Source: Streptosporangium roseum DSM 43021 (GTDB taxonomy: Bacteria; Actinomycetota; Actinomycetes; Streptosporangiales; Streptosporangiaceae). Taken from it: a stretch of 64,000 nucleotides of DNA. Below the pieces are notes generated by a model. The model was not told the origin of the DNA and ran no database searches. It worked only from the letters and a program-made list of their open reading frames with translations. The stretch lies in the NCBI RefSeq assembly GCF_000024865.1, contig NC_013595.1, forward strand, positions 5,146,001 to 5,210,000, in the 5' to 3' direction. Below, one piece after another: positions 43,737 to 52,819 of this stretch (the stretch's first letter is position 1; every line of letters begins with the position of its first letter). The translations under genes and the position numbers were made by a program.

Positions 43737-44474
43737 ATGCCGGTCGTCGCCTTCCCCAGCGGTGCGTCCGGTTCCGCCGTGCCCTCCGGCCACCCCACCG
43801 AAGTGCAGACCGTCGCCGGCGCCGTCGAGAGGTTCCTCGACTCACTCGACGCCGCCACCACCCGAGCCGGCTACACCCGCACCCTGGCCCGGCTGACCGC
43901 GACCGTCGGCCCGCACCACCCCGTCGCCAACCTCGACTGCGACCATTACGCCCTGGTGATGGCCGCCTGGGACAGCGCCGCGGCGGCCACCTGGAACCGG
44001 CACCTGTCCGCGCTGATCTCCTCCACCACCTGGGCCCAGCGCCAGGACCTGCTGGCCACCAACCCGGCCCGCCGCCTCCTGCGCCGCAAGATCAACCACC
44101 GCGGCGACCGCGCCATCCCCGCCACCCGGCTGGAGAAGTCGTGCCCCCGCCTCCGGCCGGCGCGTGCCCGCGGCCGCCGACATCTGCCCGCCACCGGCCG
44201 TGGCCGACTGTCTTATCCGCGCGCCGAATATCTGTTCAAAACCGCCTCGGCCGAGCTCGATCCGCACGGTGACGGCTGGACGCTGCACCAGCTGCGCCAC
44301 TCGGCGCTGCCCCACCTGGCCGCAGCCGGTCGCACCGCCCCCGAACTCCAGGCCAAGTCCCGCCACCAGCACCTGGCCAGTCTCGGCCGCTACGTGCGCC
44401 TCGGCGAGGAGACCTCCGCCCGCATCACCGCCGAGCACGACCCCGCTGCACGCCGCCGTACCCGCAACCCCTGA
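43737..44474 (+). pseudogene. tyrosine recombinase with internal deletion
   Basis: 245 codons. The N-terminal SAM-like DNA-binding domain is present (VERFLDSLDAATTRAGYTRT). The catalytic end has LHQLRHSALPHLAAAGRTAP and the tyrosine in LASLGRYVRLGEE. Between about residues 133 and 155 the sequence jumps (LEKSCPRLRPARARGRRH), and the block with the first catalytic Arg and Lys, about 100 residues in relatives, is missing. It is therefore probably inactive. GGAGG lies 6 bp before the ATG. It resembles the TnpI-type recombinases some Tn3 transposons use in place of a resolvase. Confidence 0.7.
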
Positions 44475-44610
44475 CGGCTCAAGAGCCAGCTCGCCCAGTC
44501 ACGGGGCGGCACCGCCCTTCTCCAACTCCAGCTCGGACGGCACCTCGAAACCCTGTTCAATCCCGCGAGCACCTCGTTTGGGGCTCATGACACGCTTCTT
44601 ACCGGCACCC

Positions 44611-44982
44611 CTACTCGGCGAACGCCTGCCCAGCGGAGTGGGCCGCCAGATCCCGGATCTCCCGCGCGTGCTCATACTGTGTCGGCACCCGCTCGGCGTA
44701 CTGCTTGATGCACGACGGGTCTTCCACCCTCACCTGCTCAGCGGCGTAGCCGACTACTACTTGCAGTACATCGAGGGGGTTCTCCAGGAACGTCCCCAGC
44801 ATGCGGACCGTCCCCCACTGCACCGACCAGCCGAGGCGGTTGTGACGCCGGCGCTTCGTCCGTGCGATCTCCAGCGCGGCCTCGTCCAGGAAGAAGAACC
44901 GCTCCAGCTCCTCCGGCGTGGGATCCGCCACGAACGCCCCGTACCGGCGAGTCTGCTCTTCCGACAGATACTCAAAAGCCAC
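44611..44982 (-). pseudogene. Tn3-family transposase, N-terminal fragment
   Basis: About 115 residues from the true N-terminus of a Tn3 transposase (MAFEYLSEEQTRRYGAFVAD, PTPEELERFFFLDEAALEIA, HNRLGWSVQWGTVRMLGTFL). It is cut at the right inverted repeat of the 41587-44611 element; the few codons before the stop derive from the junction. The remaining about 870 residues are not found in this window in a matching subtype. It records a third Tn3-family element here. Confidence 0.72.
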
Positions 44983-45084
44983 AATCTGTGACCGTACGGG
45001 CGCGGCAAGCCGCTACTGATCAGTACCCCCCAACCGAGATCAACCCACCCCAGCCCGGCACCATTCAACCCCAACGGCCAGTGG

Positions 45085-45122
45085 TTCGATCCTTAGCGTT
45101 ACTACGGGCGAGTAGGGTCCCC
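45085..45122 (-). repeat. possible orphan Tn3 terminal repeat
   Basis: On the minus strand the sequence starts GGGGACCCTACTCGCCCGTA, 38 bp, about 100 bp upstream of the transposase fragment that begins at 44982. Position, length and the GGGG start fit the outer end of that transposon. Its partner end is not seen, so this is tentative. Confidence 0.35.
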
Positions 45123-45144
45123 GGACCCCGGCAGCATCAACATC

Positions 45145-45444
45145 ATGAAGTGGTGGCGACGCAAGCCCGCACGGCCCGTGGACACCGATCCCGAACTCGC
45201 CCGCATCCGGCGAGAGCTGATCCGGAAGTTCGGGGAGGAGATCGCCTACGCCATCCGGTTGACCGGCAGAGACGAGCCGCTGGTCGGCAGACCGACCTGG
45301 GAACCACTCCCGACCCATGAGGCCCCGCAGCAGGTCGAGGGCATTCTCGCTGCTCACCCTCATCAGGGTGGAGATTCAACCTGCTGCGAACGGTCGATGA
45401 CTCGTCTGCACGCCCGACAACGCACGCTGACCAACCCGCGCTGA
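45145..45444 (+). CDS. small hypothetical protein
   Basis: 99 residues starting MKWWRRKPARPVDTDPELAR. Charged and helical in the first half (IRRELIRKFGEEIAYAIRLT), without membrane segment or known domain. The second half loses the coding pattern, so the gene may be truncated by the recombinase debris that follows. No strong ribosome site. Confidence 0.4.
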   Translation: MKWWRRKPARPVDTDPELARIRRELIRKFGEEIAYAIRLTGRDEPLVGRPTWEPLPTHEAPQQVEGILAAHPHQGGDSTCCERSMTRLHARQRTLTNPR

Positions 45445-45547
45445 CGGCTCGGCGGCCTGGCCGTCACCGTTGTACCCGCTCGGCCTCCGCCCGGGTCTCG
45501 GTCAGAGGCTTGTGCACGACGCCGACCGAGACCTTCACCCCGGCGTC

Positions 45548-45685
45548 GAGTTTGCCGCTGACCTTCTCCTCGAACACCTTCAGGCAGATCGGGGCGAGGG
45601 CGTCGTGCTGCCGCCGGGTGTTCTGCTGGTCGGCGCTGACCCGGACCAGGCCGATGAGCGCCACAGCGGACCGCCTTCCGTTCAT
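45548..45685 (-). pseudogene. N-terminal remnant of a serine recombinase
   Basis: 46 residues containing the resolvase signature with the catalytic serine (LVRVSADQQNTRRQHDALAP, then VFEEKVSGKLDAG). The rest of the catalytic domain and the helix-turn-helix are absent; the frame continues into unrelated sequence. It is a third, independent resolvase trace in the window. Confidence 0.5.
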
Positions 45686-46009
45686 CAAACGTGCTGCGCC
45701 AGGAAGACGAACCCAGCTGAAGATGTACGGCAGAACGAACGCCCGAGCCGGACACGGCGGCATCGCCGACACCCGTTCGGCGCGCGTTCGTCAAACGACG
45801 ACCGTTATACGAACGCGCGGACGCCTGCGCCGATCCACCCCGCGGTGCTCTTCCGCCGTCTTCCGGTCGTCACTCGGAGGCTAACCCTCCTCGCAGGCCG
45901 ACCCTGGCGCCAGAGCACCACGGCTGATGCTGCCTCCAGCCTTCCGACGGTCAGTCGTTACTGACCGTTCCGATCATCCTCACGGGCCTTTTCGGCTGCT
46001 CAGGCGAAA

Positions 46010-47557
46010 TCAGTCGGCGGGCTTGCCGAACCAGCGGGAGAGGTGGTCGTCCAGATCCTGCTGATCGTCGCCGATCCAGGCGACGTGGCCGTCGGGACGG
46101 AGCAGGACGCACGGAACATCCAGTGCCGCCGTGGGATCCGCGAGGTAATCGACCCGGTCTGACCAGCCGTCGACGGTCAGGCGTTCGGTGCGGTCCAGCA
46201 GCAGGCCGCGGCCGCGATGCAGCAGACCATAGAGGTGGCCCTGTTTCACGTCGATGTCGCGCAGGCGGCGGCCGAGCAGGTCGGGGCCTGCGCCGAAGTC
46301 GTAGCGGATGCCGATCGCGGTGATCTTCTCGATCAGATGGCGGTTCACCTCGTCGAAGTCCATCAGTTCGGTGAGCAGCCTGCGCACGGCCTGCGGACCC
46401 GGCTCGGTGGACAGCAGTTCCGTCTGGGCGCGGGTGTTGTCCAGCACGTCCTCGGCGACCGGATGCCGTTCGGCCCGGTAGGTGTCCAGCAGTGTTTCCG
46501 GCGCCCAGCCGCGGATCTGTGCGGCCAGTTTCCAGCCGAGGTTGAACGCGTCCTGAACGCCCAGGTTGAGGCCCTGTCCGCCGATGGGTGGATGGACGTG
46601 CGCCGCATCGCCGGCCAGCAGCACCCGCCCGACCCGATAACGTTCGGCCAGCCGGGTGGCATCCCCGAAGCGGGACAACCAGCGCGGGGAGTGCACGCCG
46701 AAATCGGTTCCGGCGATGGTGCGCAACTGTTGTTTGAAATCCTCGAGGGTGGGCGGTTCCGCGCGGTCGCTGACTCCCGCGGCGGGGACGACGACGCTGT
46801 AGACCCCTTCGCCGAAGGGCCTGAGCCAGAATGGCTGATGGGTCTCGCTGATTTCGGTCACCTTGGCGGCGATCTCCTCCTGCGGCACACCCACTTCCAT
46901 CTCGCCCATCAGCGTCTCGGTCCGCGAGGGCTCGCCGGGGAAGCCGACGCCGAGCAGTTTGCGCACCGTACTGCGCCCGCCGTCGCAGCCGACGAGGTAG
47001 CGCGAACGCAGCTGTTCCCCGTCGGCCAGCTCGACGGTCACCCCCTCGTCGTCCTGCTCGAAACCGGCGACCGCGCAACCGCGCCGGACCTGCGCACCCA
47101 GTTCGATCGCATGTTCTTCGAGCAGGTGAACGATGACCGGCTGCGGGATGCCCAGCAGATAGGCGTATGCGGAATCCAGGCCCTTGGGCGCGGGTTTGGG
47201 GATGGCGGCGAAGAAGCCGCCGGCCGGACGCTGTCTTCCATGCTGGAGAATGCGATCCAGCAGTCCGCGCATGGCCATCAGCTCGAGACTGCGAATATGC
47301 AGACCGACTATGCGGACGAACGACGCGGGCTCGGTTTCCTTCTCCAGAACGAGTACCCGCACATCGTGCAGCCGCAGTTCGGCGGCCAGCGTCGCACCGG
47401 TCGGCCCGCACCCGGCAATGATCACATCGAAGATGAGGGGCGCGCGATCGGCGCCTGAGGCCGGCGACCGGAGAACTCCGGGGACGTCGCCCGCCGTGGA
47501 GTCACGCTCGCCCCTGTCGTTCGACGGCGGCTCGGCGGTGACCTGCTGAGAGTGCAT
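46010..47557 (-). CDS. FAD-dependent aromatic monooxygenase, rifampin-monooxygenase (Rox/Iri)-like
   Basis: 515 residues. FAD-binding GxGxxG in VIIAGCGPTGATLAAELRLH (about 46-65), the DG motif VGCDGGRSTVRKLLGVGF, and GD motif RVLLAGDAAHVHPPIGGQGL. The blocks TDFGVHSPRWLSRFGDATRL and LSTEPGPQAVRRLLTELMDF are those I associate with rifampin monooxygenases of actinomycetes, which hydroxylate the rifamycin naphthoquinone and inactivate the drug. Compared with them it has about 40 extra N-terminal residues, low-complexity. GAAAGG lies before the ATG. No rifampin-associated element is visible upstream. Drug specificity is inferred from similarity. Confidence 0.85.
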   Translation of the reverse strand: MHSQQVTAEPPSNDRGERDSTAGDVPGVLRSPASGADRAPLIFDVIIAGCGPTGATLAAELRLHDVRVLVLEKETEPASFVRIVGLHIRSLELMAMRGLLDRILQHGRQRPAGGFFAAIPKPAPKGLDSAYAYLLGIPQPVIVHLLEEHAIELGAQVRRGCAVAGFEQDDEGVTVELADGEQLRSRYLVGCDGGRSTVRKLLGVGFPGEPSRTETLMGEMEVGVPQEEIAAKVTEISETHQPFWLRPFGEGVYSVVVPAAGVSDRAEPPTLEDFKQQLRTIAGTDFGVHSPRWLSRFGDATRLAERYRVGRVLLAGDAAHVHPPIGGQGLNLGVQDAFNLGWKLAAQIRGWAPETLLDTYRAERHPVAEDVLDNTRAQTELLSTEPGPQAVRRLLTELMDFDEVNRHLIEKITAIGIRYDFGAGPDLLGRRLRDIDVKQGHLYGLLHRGRGLLLDRTERLTVDGWSDRVDYLADPTAALDVPCVLLRPDGHVAWIGDDQQDLDDHLSRWFGKPAD

Positions 47558-47696
47558 AGGTGTTGCCTTTCGGGAGTGCCTTGTTGGTGAGGCGCTCCCG
47601 GCGACACCTACGTCAATCGCCCGGCCGTGACGGGAAGGGGGAGCACCCACATCGATACAGCGTTCATGGGGCTCACCTCCTCGGGCGGTGTCACGG

Positions 47697-48227
47697 TCAA
47701 CTGCAAGCTACAAGCCCGATCATCATCCCGTCCAATCCTTTTCCGGCCACGTGATCACGACTCCAAACGGGCCCGTGCGGTTGCAGGGCGAATCCGGCGT
47801 GGCGGTCCTCCCTCTTGTGGGATTTGCCCCTTTGGCGCAGCCCCCTTTCCTGTTCAACGGCCTCGTTCAACGCCCTGGCAAGCTCGCCGTTCACGACCAT
47901 TCCGGCGGCGTGGTGGTGAGCCCGGGCCGTGGCGGAATCCACGCTGACCAGGTCGAGGTCGACCTGCCCACGCGCAACGGCCTCGGCGATCATCGCCTGC
48001 ATCAACTGCTCGAAGACGCCCGCCATCGCCCACGAACGGAACCGGTCGTAGACAGTGGACCATGGCCCGTACTCCGCAGGCAGATCCCGCCACGGGCTAC
48101 CGGCCCGAAACCGCCACATCACGGCGTTGAACTGCAGCCGCAGGTCAGGGATCGGGCCTCGCTCACCCAAGGGCAGGTGCGGCTCGATCAAGGACCATTC
48201 CTCGTCGGTGAGCTCTCCACGCGCCAT
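47697..48227 (-). pseudogene. IS5-family transposase, truncated
   Basis: About 130 residues of the N-terminal part of an IS5-type DDE transposase (ELTDEEWSLIEPHLPLGERG, SPWRDLPAEYGPWSTVYDRF, VSVDSATARAHHHAAG with the first catalytic Asp). After about residue 135 the sequence leaves the family and runs to a stop, so the second Asp and the Glu are missing. Without the C-terminal half it cannot transpose. Confidence 0.75.
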
Positions 48228-48356
48228 AGCAATGGCCTACCAGGACCGGAAACCACAGCGCAGGCAATCCCTCTGATCTCAACTCCGTACAGGCCCTAGC
48301 ACCGTGGGACGTCTTCGGGAGCCCCGGGCCGGATAGTCCCAAGACCTCGTCAGGTA

Positions 48357-48392
48357 GGGGTGCCACCGGAATACGGCAGAAACAGGCCACGG
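48357..48392 (+). repeat. left terminal inverted repeat of the 7.2-kb Tn3 transposon
   Basis: 36 bp beginning GGGGTGCC, identical in inverse orientation to 55561-55596. Preceded by the target duplicate AGGTA at 48352-48356. Confidence 0.93.
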
Positions 48393-48456
48393 CTTGATCA
48401 TTGGTCGTTAGCATCCTGGGGTTCGCGCTGGTTAGTGGCGGTTTCCGGGGGTTCGG

Positions 48457-50644
48457 GTGGCATCGATCGACCGGATGGCGTACCCGAGGTTCACGCGTGC
48501 GGTGTCGGCGCGGCCGGGGTGCGGGCAGTGGCGGCCAAGGCGATCCGCAAGGCGGCTCAGGCGAAGGACAACCCCGCCGACTTGATCAACGTGGCGTTGG
48601 ATGAGCTGGTCCGCGCGCAGTGCGAGCTGCCCGGCTACACGACACTGGACGAGCTGACGAAGAAGATCCGCACGGAGGTGAACCGCGGGTTTTTCTCGCT
48701 GGTGTCCTGCCGGGTCGACGCGGCCGGTCGGGCGAGGCTGGGCCGGCTGCTGGTGGTCGATCCGGTCACCCGGCGCAGCGAGTACGACGGGTTGAAGGAC
48801 GTAGCGCAGGCCGCGTCGCCGGGCAAGTTCAAGGGCCGCCTGGCGTTCCTGCGAGACCTGTACGCGCTCGGCCCCACGGAGGTCTGGCTGGAGGGCATCC
48901 CGCCGGGCAAGATCGCGCATTTCGCGGGTGAGGCGCGGGTGACCGACGTCGCGGACCTGCGCAAGGTGGCCGATGAGGACAAGCGCCTCACGCTGACCGT
49001 CAGTCTGCTGCACACGGTGCGGACCGGGGTGCGAGACGACGTGGTGACGATGTTCTGCAAGCGGATCGCGGCGATCCACAAGAAGGGCCGCGATCAGTTG
49101 GAGGCGCTGCGGGAGATTCATCGGGCCGAATCCGAGCGGCTCCTGGGCGTGTTCGGCGACGTCCTTGACGGCGTCCGGGAAGCCGTCACGCCCGTCGAGC
49201 AGCTCGGCGACCCGTCCATGGATCCTTCGGAAGGAGACCGGGCCACGGAGGCGGTGGCCGAGCGGGCCGGGCGGCTGGTGCTCAAAGCTTTGGAGCAGGC
49301 GGGCGCCCCGTCCTGCGCCGCCGGAAAGGTGCCGAGCGGAGCAAGGAGGCGCTCAAGCTGGAAGAGGCCGTGCATGACCGGCTGCCGCAGCGGGACCTGC
49401 TGGACATCCTCACCCGCACCGCCTACCAGCTGGGCTGGCACCACCACTTCGGGCCCGCGTCCGGCTCCGACCCGAAGATCTCCGAAGCGCTCGGCCGGTA
49501 CGTCCTGACGGTGTTCACCTGCGGCCCCCTGCTCGGCCCGGCCCAGGTCGCCGCGCACATGCGCGGCAAGGTCAGCGCCGCCGAACTCGCCCGGGGCGCG
49601 AATCAGCACGCCACCAGCGAGAAGATCGCCAAAGCGTTCACCACGGTGATCAACGTGTTCAACCAGCTCGACATCACCTCGGTGTGGGGCGACGGCAAGA
49701 CCGTGGCCGCCGACGGCTCCCAGGTCGAGACGTGGGAGAACAACCTGCTGGCCGAGTCCCACATCCGCTACGGCGGCTACGGCGGCCTGGCCTACCGGCA
49801 CATCTCCAACACCTACATCGCCCTGTTCTCCCACTTCATCCCCCGCGGTGTGTGGGAGGCGGTCTACATCATCGAGGGCCTGCTGAAGAACGCCTCGGAG
49901 ATCCAGCCCGACACCATCCACGCCGACACCCAAGGCCAATCGCTGCCGGTCTTCGGCCTCGCCGCTCCCCTGGGATTCGACCTGCTGCCGCGCATCCGCA
50001 ACTGGCACGACCTGATCTTCTACCGGCCCAGCCCAGAGGCCACCTACCAGCACATCGACTCGCTGTTCGGCGACGAGGCGACCGACTGGCGGCTCATCGA
50101 GACCCACTGGAGCGACCTGCTGCGCACCGCGATCTCCATCCGGCAGAACCCAATCTCCTCGGTTACCCTGCTGCGGCGCCTGGGCAACCACTCCCGCAAA
50201 AACCGCCTCTACCGCGCCTTCCGCGAACTCGGCCGCGCGGTACGCACGATCACGCTGCTGCGTTATCTGTCCGACCCGGACCTGCGCGAGCAGATCACCC
50301 AGGTCACCAACCGCAATGAGGCCTTCCACGGCTTCGCCGACTGGCTCATTGTTCGGCGGCAAGCTCATCGGCCACAACGACCCCGACTACCACGAGAAGA
50401 TCATCAAGTTCAATGAACTGCTGGCCAACTGCGTGATCTACTCCACCGCCCGCGACATCACCGACGCCGCCAACGCCATCGCCGCCGAAGGCTGCCCCGT
50501 CGACCCCGACGACCTGGCCACCATCTCGCCCTACATCACCCACGTCATCCGCCGGTTCGGCAACTGGATTCTCAACCTCCCCCGCCGGCCGCTGCTCCCA
50601 CCACGCACCTCGATCTGGAATCCCGCGTCCTGTCCGCCCCGTGA
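48457..50644 (+). pseudogene. tnpA: Tn3-family transposase tnpA, multiply broken
   Basis: Begins at a GTG with VASIDRMAYPRFTRAVSAR, the N-terminus of this tnpA subtype, but then loses about 100 residues and resumes at AAKAIRKAAQAKDNPADLIN in another frame. A second large deletion lies near 49310, between VLKALEQAG and VLRRRKGAERSKEALKLEEA, again with a frame change. Two more frame changes are needed near 50346 (before GGKLIGHNDPDYHEKIIKFN) and near 50590. The DDE core region is largely there (SVWGDGKTVAADGSQVETWE, NRNEAFHGFADWL), but the reading is interrupted at least three times. A full protein would be about 990 residues; this gives no functional enzyme. Confidence 0.85.
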
Positions 50645-50851
50645 CGGGGTCCCAGTAGTCTGATCGAAAGATCCAACGGATTTGGTGCTGACCTGCGGCG
50701 ATACGGACAGCAGGCAAGACGGTTCTCAGAAACCAGCTATCGCGTCATCCTCGAACCCATCACCTGAGCGAGTCGGCCTGATCACTATCCTCGACGCACT
50801 GCCGTACGCCGGGGTTCACTGCCGCCTGCTCAGCCACCGACCGATCTCGGA

Positions 50852-51490
50852 CTACAGGAGGCCGGCGTCGCGTACCCTGTTCGCCACGTCCACGCGGCTG
50901 CCGGTGCCGAGTTTGGCGAAGATGCGGGTGATGTTGGCCTTCACCGTGGCCACGCTCACCGACAGGTTCGTGGCGATCTCGGTGTTCGAGCTGCCCTTGG
51001 CCACCTCGATCGCCACCTCGCGCTCGCGCTCGGTAAGCTGGTCCAGCTCCTTGACTGCCTGCGGCTTGTACCGGCTGGTGGCCGCCGCGATCACCTGGTG
51101 GGCGACGCTCGGTGACAGGACCGGCTCGCCCCTGGCCACCGCGCGCACAGCTTCGATCATCTTCGCCGGCGGCGTGTCCTTCAGCAGGAAGCCGTGCGCG
51201 CCGAGCCGCAGCGCGCGCAGCACCATGTCGTCGGCGTCGAACGTGGTCAGCACCAAAATGCGTGGCGGCGACGGTCGATCGAGCAGTAGCTCGGTGGTCG
51301 TGAGCCCGTCCTGGACCGGCATCCGGATGTCCATCAAGACGACGTCGGGCCGCATGTCGCGGACCACGGTCATGGCCTGCCTGCCGTCTCCGGCGTCGCC
51401 GACGAGGTCCAGGTCGGGCTCGCCGCCGAGGATGAGGCGCAGCCCCGTGCGTACCATCGGGTCGTCGTCCACGATCACCACTCTGATCAC
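50852..51490 (-). CDS. NarL/LuxR-family response regulator
   Basis: 212 residues from a GTG. Receiver domain with acidic pocket VDDDPMVR, phosphorylatable Asp54 in VVLMDIRMP, and Thr/Lys switch residues (LTTFD, LLKDT). C-terminal LuxR helix-turn-helix (LTEREREVAIEVAKGSSNTE, VSVATVKANITRIFAKLG). It starts 3 bp after the histidine kinase stop, so the two are one operon. By position it likely activates the divergent ABC exporter in response to a membrane-active compound, a common actinobacterial self-defence circuit. Confidence 0.94.
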   Translation of the reverse strand: MIRVVIVDDDPMVRTGLRLILGGEPDLDLVGDAGDGRQAMTVVRDMRPDVVLMDIRMPVQDGLTTTELLLDRPSPPRILVLTTFDADDMVLRALRLGAHGFLLKDTPPAKMIEAVRAVARGEPVLSPSVAHQVIAAATSRYKPQAVKELDQLTEREREVAIEVAKGSSNTEIATNLSVSVATVKANITRIFAKLGTGSRVDVANRVRDAGLL

Positions 51491-51493
51491 GGG

Positions 51494-52693
51494 TCAAGCC
51501 TCCCACGGCAGTCGCACGTCCAGGACGAAGCGTCCGTCCTGGACCGCATGGCTCAGGGTGCCCCCGGCCATCCGGGCACGCTCGGCCAGCCCGACCAGGC
51601 CCAGCCGCCCGCCGGAGCCGGGGCTGGACGATCCGGCGTATGGAGCCGGGTTGCTCATCCGGATCCGTAACCCTTGGCCAGGCCGTCCGCCGAGCTCGGC
51701 TCTCACTCGGGTGCCCGGCGCGTGCTTGCGCGCGTTGGTCAGCGCCTCCTGCACGATCCGGTACGCGTGCCGCCCTGTCTGCGCCGGCAGCAGCTCGCGC
51801 CCGTCGACAGTGTCGGCCACCTCGACCTGCTGCCCGGCCACGCGTACTTCGTCGAACAGGGCGTCGAGGTCGGCCAGGTTCGGCTGCGGGTCCTCGACGC
51901 CGCCGTCGCGCCGCAGCGTGCCGAGTACGGCGCGCAGTTCGTTGAGCGACTGGTGTGCGTTCTCCTGAATCGCCTGGGCCGTTTCGCGGGTCTGCTCGGC
52001 GGTGAGGTCGGTGCGGTGCGACAGGCCGCCCGCGAGCATGGCCAGCAGAGAGATCCGGTGTGCCAGCACGTCATGCATCTCGTGGGCGATCTTGACCCGT
52101 TCGGCTAGTTTGGCCTGCTCGACGCGGTGCGCCTGCGCCTCGAGCGCGGCCCGTCGCCGCGAGGCGGCCAGGTCGCGCCGCGCGCGCAGGTAGAGGCCAA
52201 AGACGGTCAGTCCGCCGACGATCACGCTGCCGGTCACCATGGTGACGCTCGTGACGGAGACGACCCTGAGCTTGTCTGCGTCCGACCACAGGATCTGCGC
52301 CGCCGGGCACAGCCACGTGGCGAGAGCGACCGGGACGATCTGGCGCCAACGGCGATGCGTGCACAGGGAGACGTAGGCGACGTAGGCGGGGCCGGCCGCG
52401 GTGGTCGAGTAGAGGGTCAGGAGTGCGGTCGCCAGCGCGACCTGCCAGGGGAAGCGGTGTCGCCATCGCATCAGCGCCAGACCGGCCCCGAACAGGGCCA
52501 GGTCCAGCGCAATCTGGGCGAGGTCGGGGGCGACCTCGCGGTTCACGGCTGACAGGATCGAGATCCCGCTGACGAACAGCGCAGGAACAGTGGCGCAGAG
52601 GTAACGCAGAGCCGCGCCCCGGCTCTTTCCTTTCACGCCCGACTCATCGACGCCCCACTCATCCACCCCTGGCTCATTCACGCCCGACAGCAT
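51494..52693 (-). CDS. sensor histidine kinase (HisKA_3, NarL-type partner)
   Basis: 399 residues. Four to five membrane helices (about 28-160) without a large extracellular domain, then a coiled linker, the HisKA_3 dimerisation helix with the phosphorylated His207 in AHEMHDVLAHRIS, and a HATPase domain (HAYRIVQEALTNARKHAPGT, GGRLGLVGLAERARMAGGTL). Intramembrane-sensing kinases of this kind often perceive cell-envelope antibiotics or signals through the ABC transporter beside them. Paired with the NarL-type regulator and divergent from the ABC genes 126 bp away. Cargo of the Tn3 transposon. Confidence 0.93.
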   Translation of the reverse strand: MLSGVNEPGVDEWGVDESGVKGKSRGAALRYLCATVPALFVSGISILSAVNREVAPDLAQIALDLALFGAGLALMRWRHRFPWQVALATALLTLYSTTAAGPAYVAYVSLCTHRRWRQIVPVALATWLCPAAQILWSDADKLRVVSVTSVTMVTGSVIVGGLTVFGLYLRARRDLAASRRRAALEAQAHRVEQAKLAERVKIAHEMHDVLAHRISLLAMLAGGLSHRTDLTAEQTRETAQAIQENAHQSLNELRAVLGTLRRDGGVEDPQPNLADLDALFDEVRVAGQQVEVADTVDGRELLPAQTGRHAYRIVQEALTNARKHAPGTRVRAELGGRPGQGLRIRMSNPAPYAGSSSPGSGGRLGLVGLAERARMAGGTLSHAVQDGRFVLDVRLPWEA

Positions 52694-52819
52694 AGGGAAG
52701 CGCCGGAGCCGCCCCTAGCTACCAGGGTCCAGAACGGGTAGCCCTGGGTCTGTTTCTCGGCCGGTGGCCATCGACCTGGGTCCGATGACCCGGGGCGGGG
52801 AATCCGGTGAACTAGGCCC

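Larger units (their letters stand above)
41587..44611. mobile_element. decayed Tn3-like transposon, 3,025 bp
   Basis: Inverted ends of about 37 bp starting GGGGTGCCGGTAAGAA at 41587-41623 and 44575-44611 (two mismatches). Length and the GGGG start are as in Tn3-family ends. Inside are a truncated Tn3 transposase, an MFS exporter on the opposite strand and a broken tyrosine recombinase. Flanking pentamers (AATTA and TACTC) differ, so there is no target duplication; one side was probably rearranged. The right end cuts another Tn3 transposase gene exactly. Confidence 0.75.

Noticed and set aside
47558..47760. Rifampin-associated element upstream of the monooxygenase gene
   Set aside because: I looked for the conserved 19-bp inverted repeat reported near rifampin-inactivation genes and did not find a convincing match.
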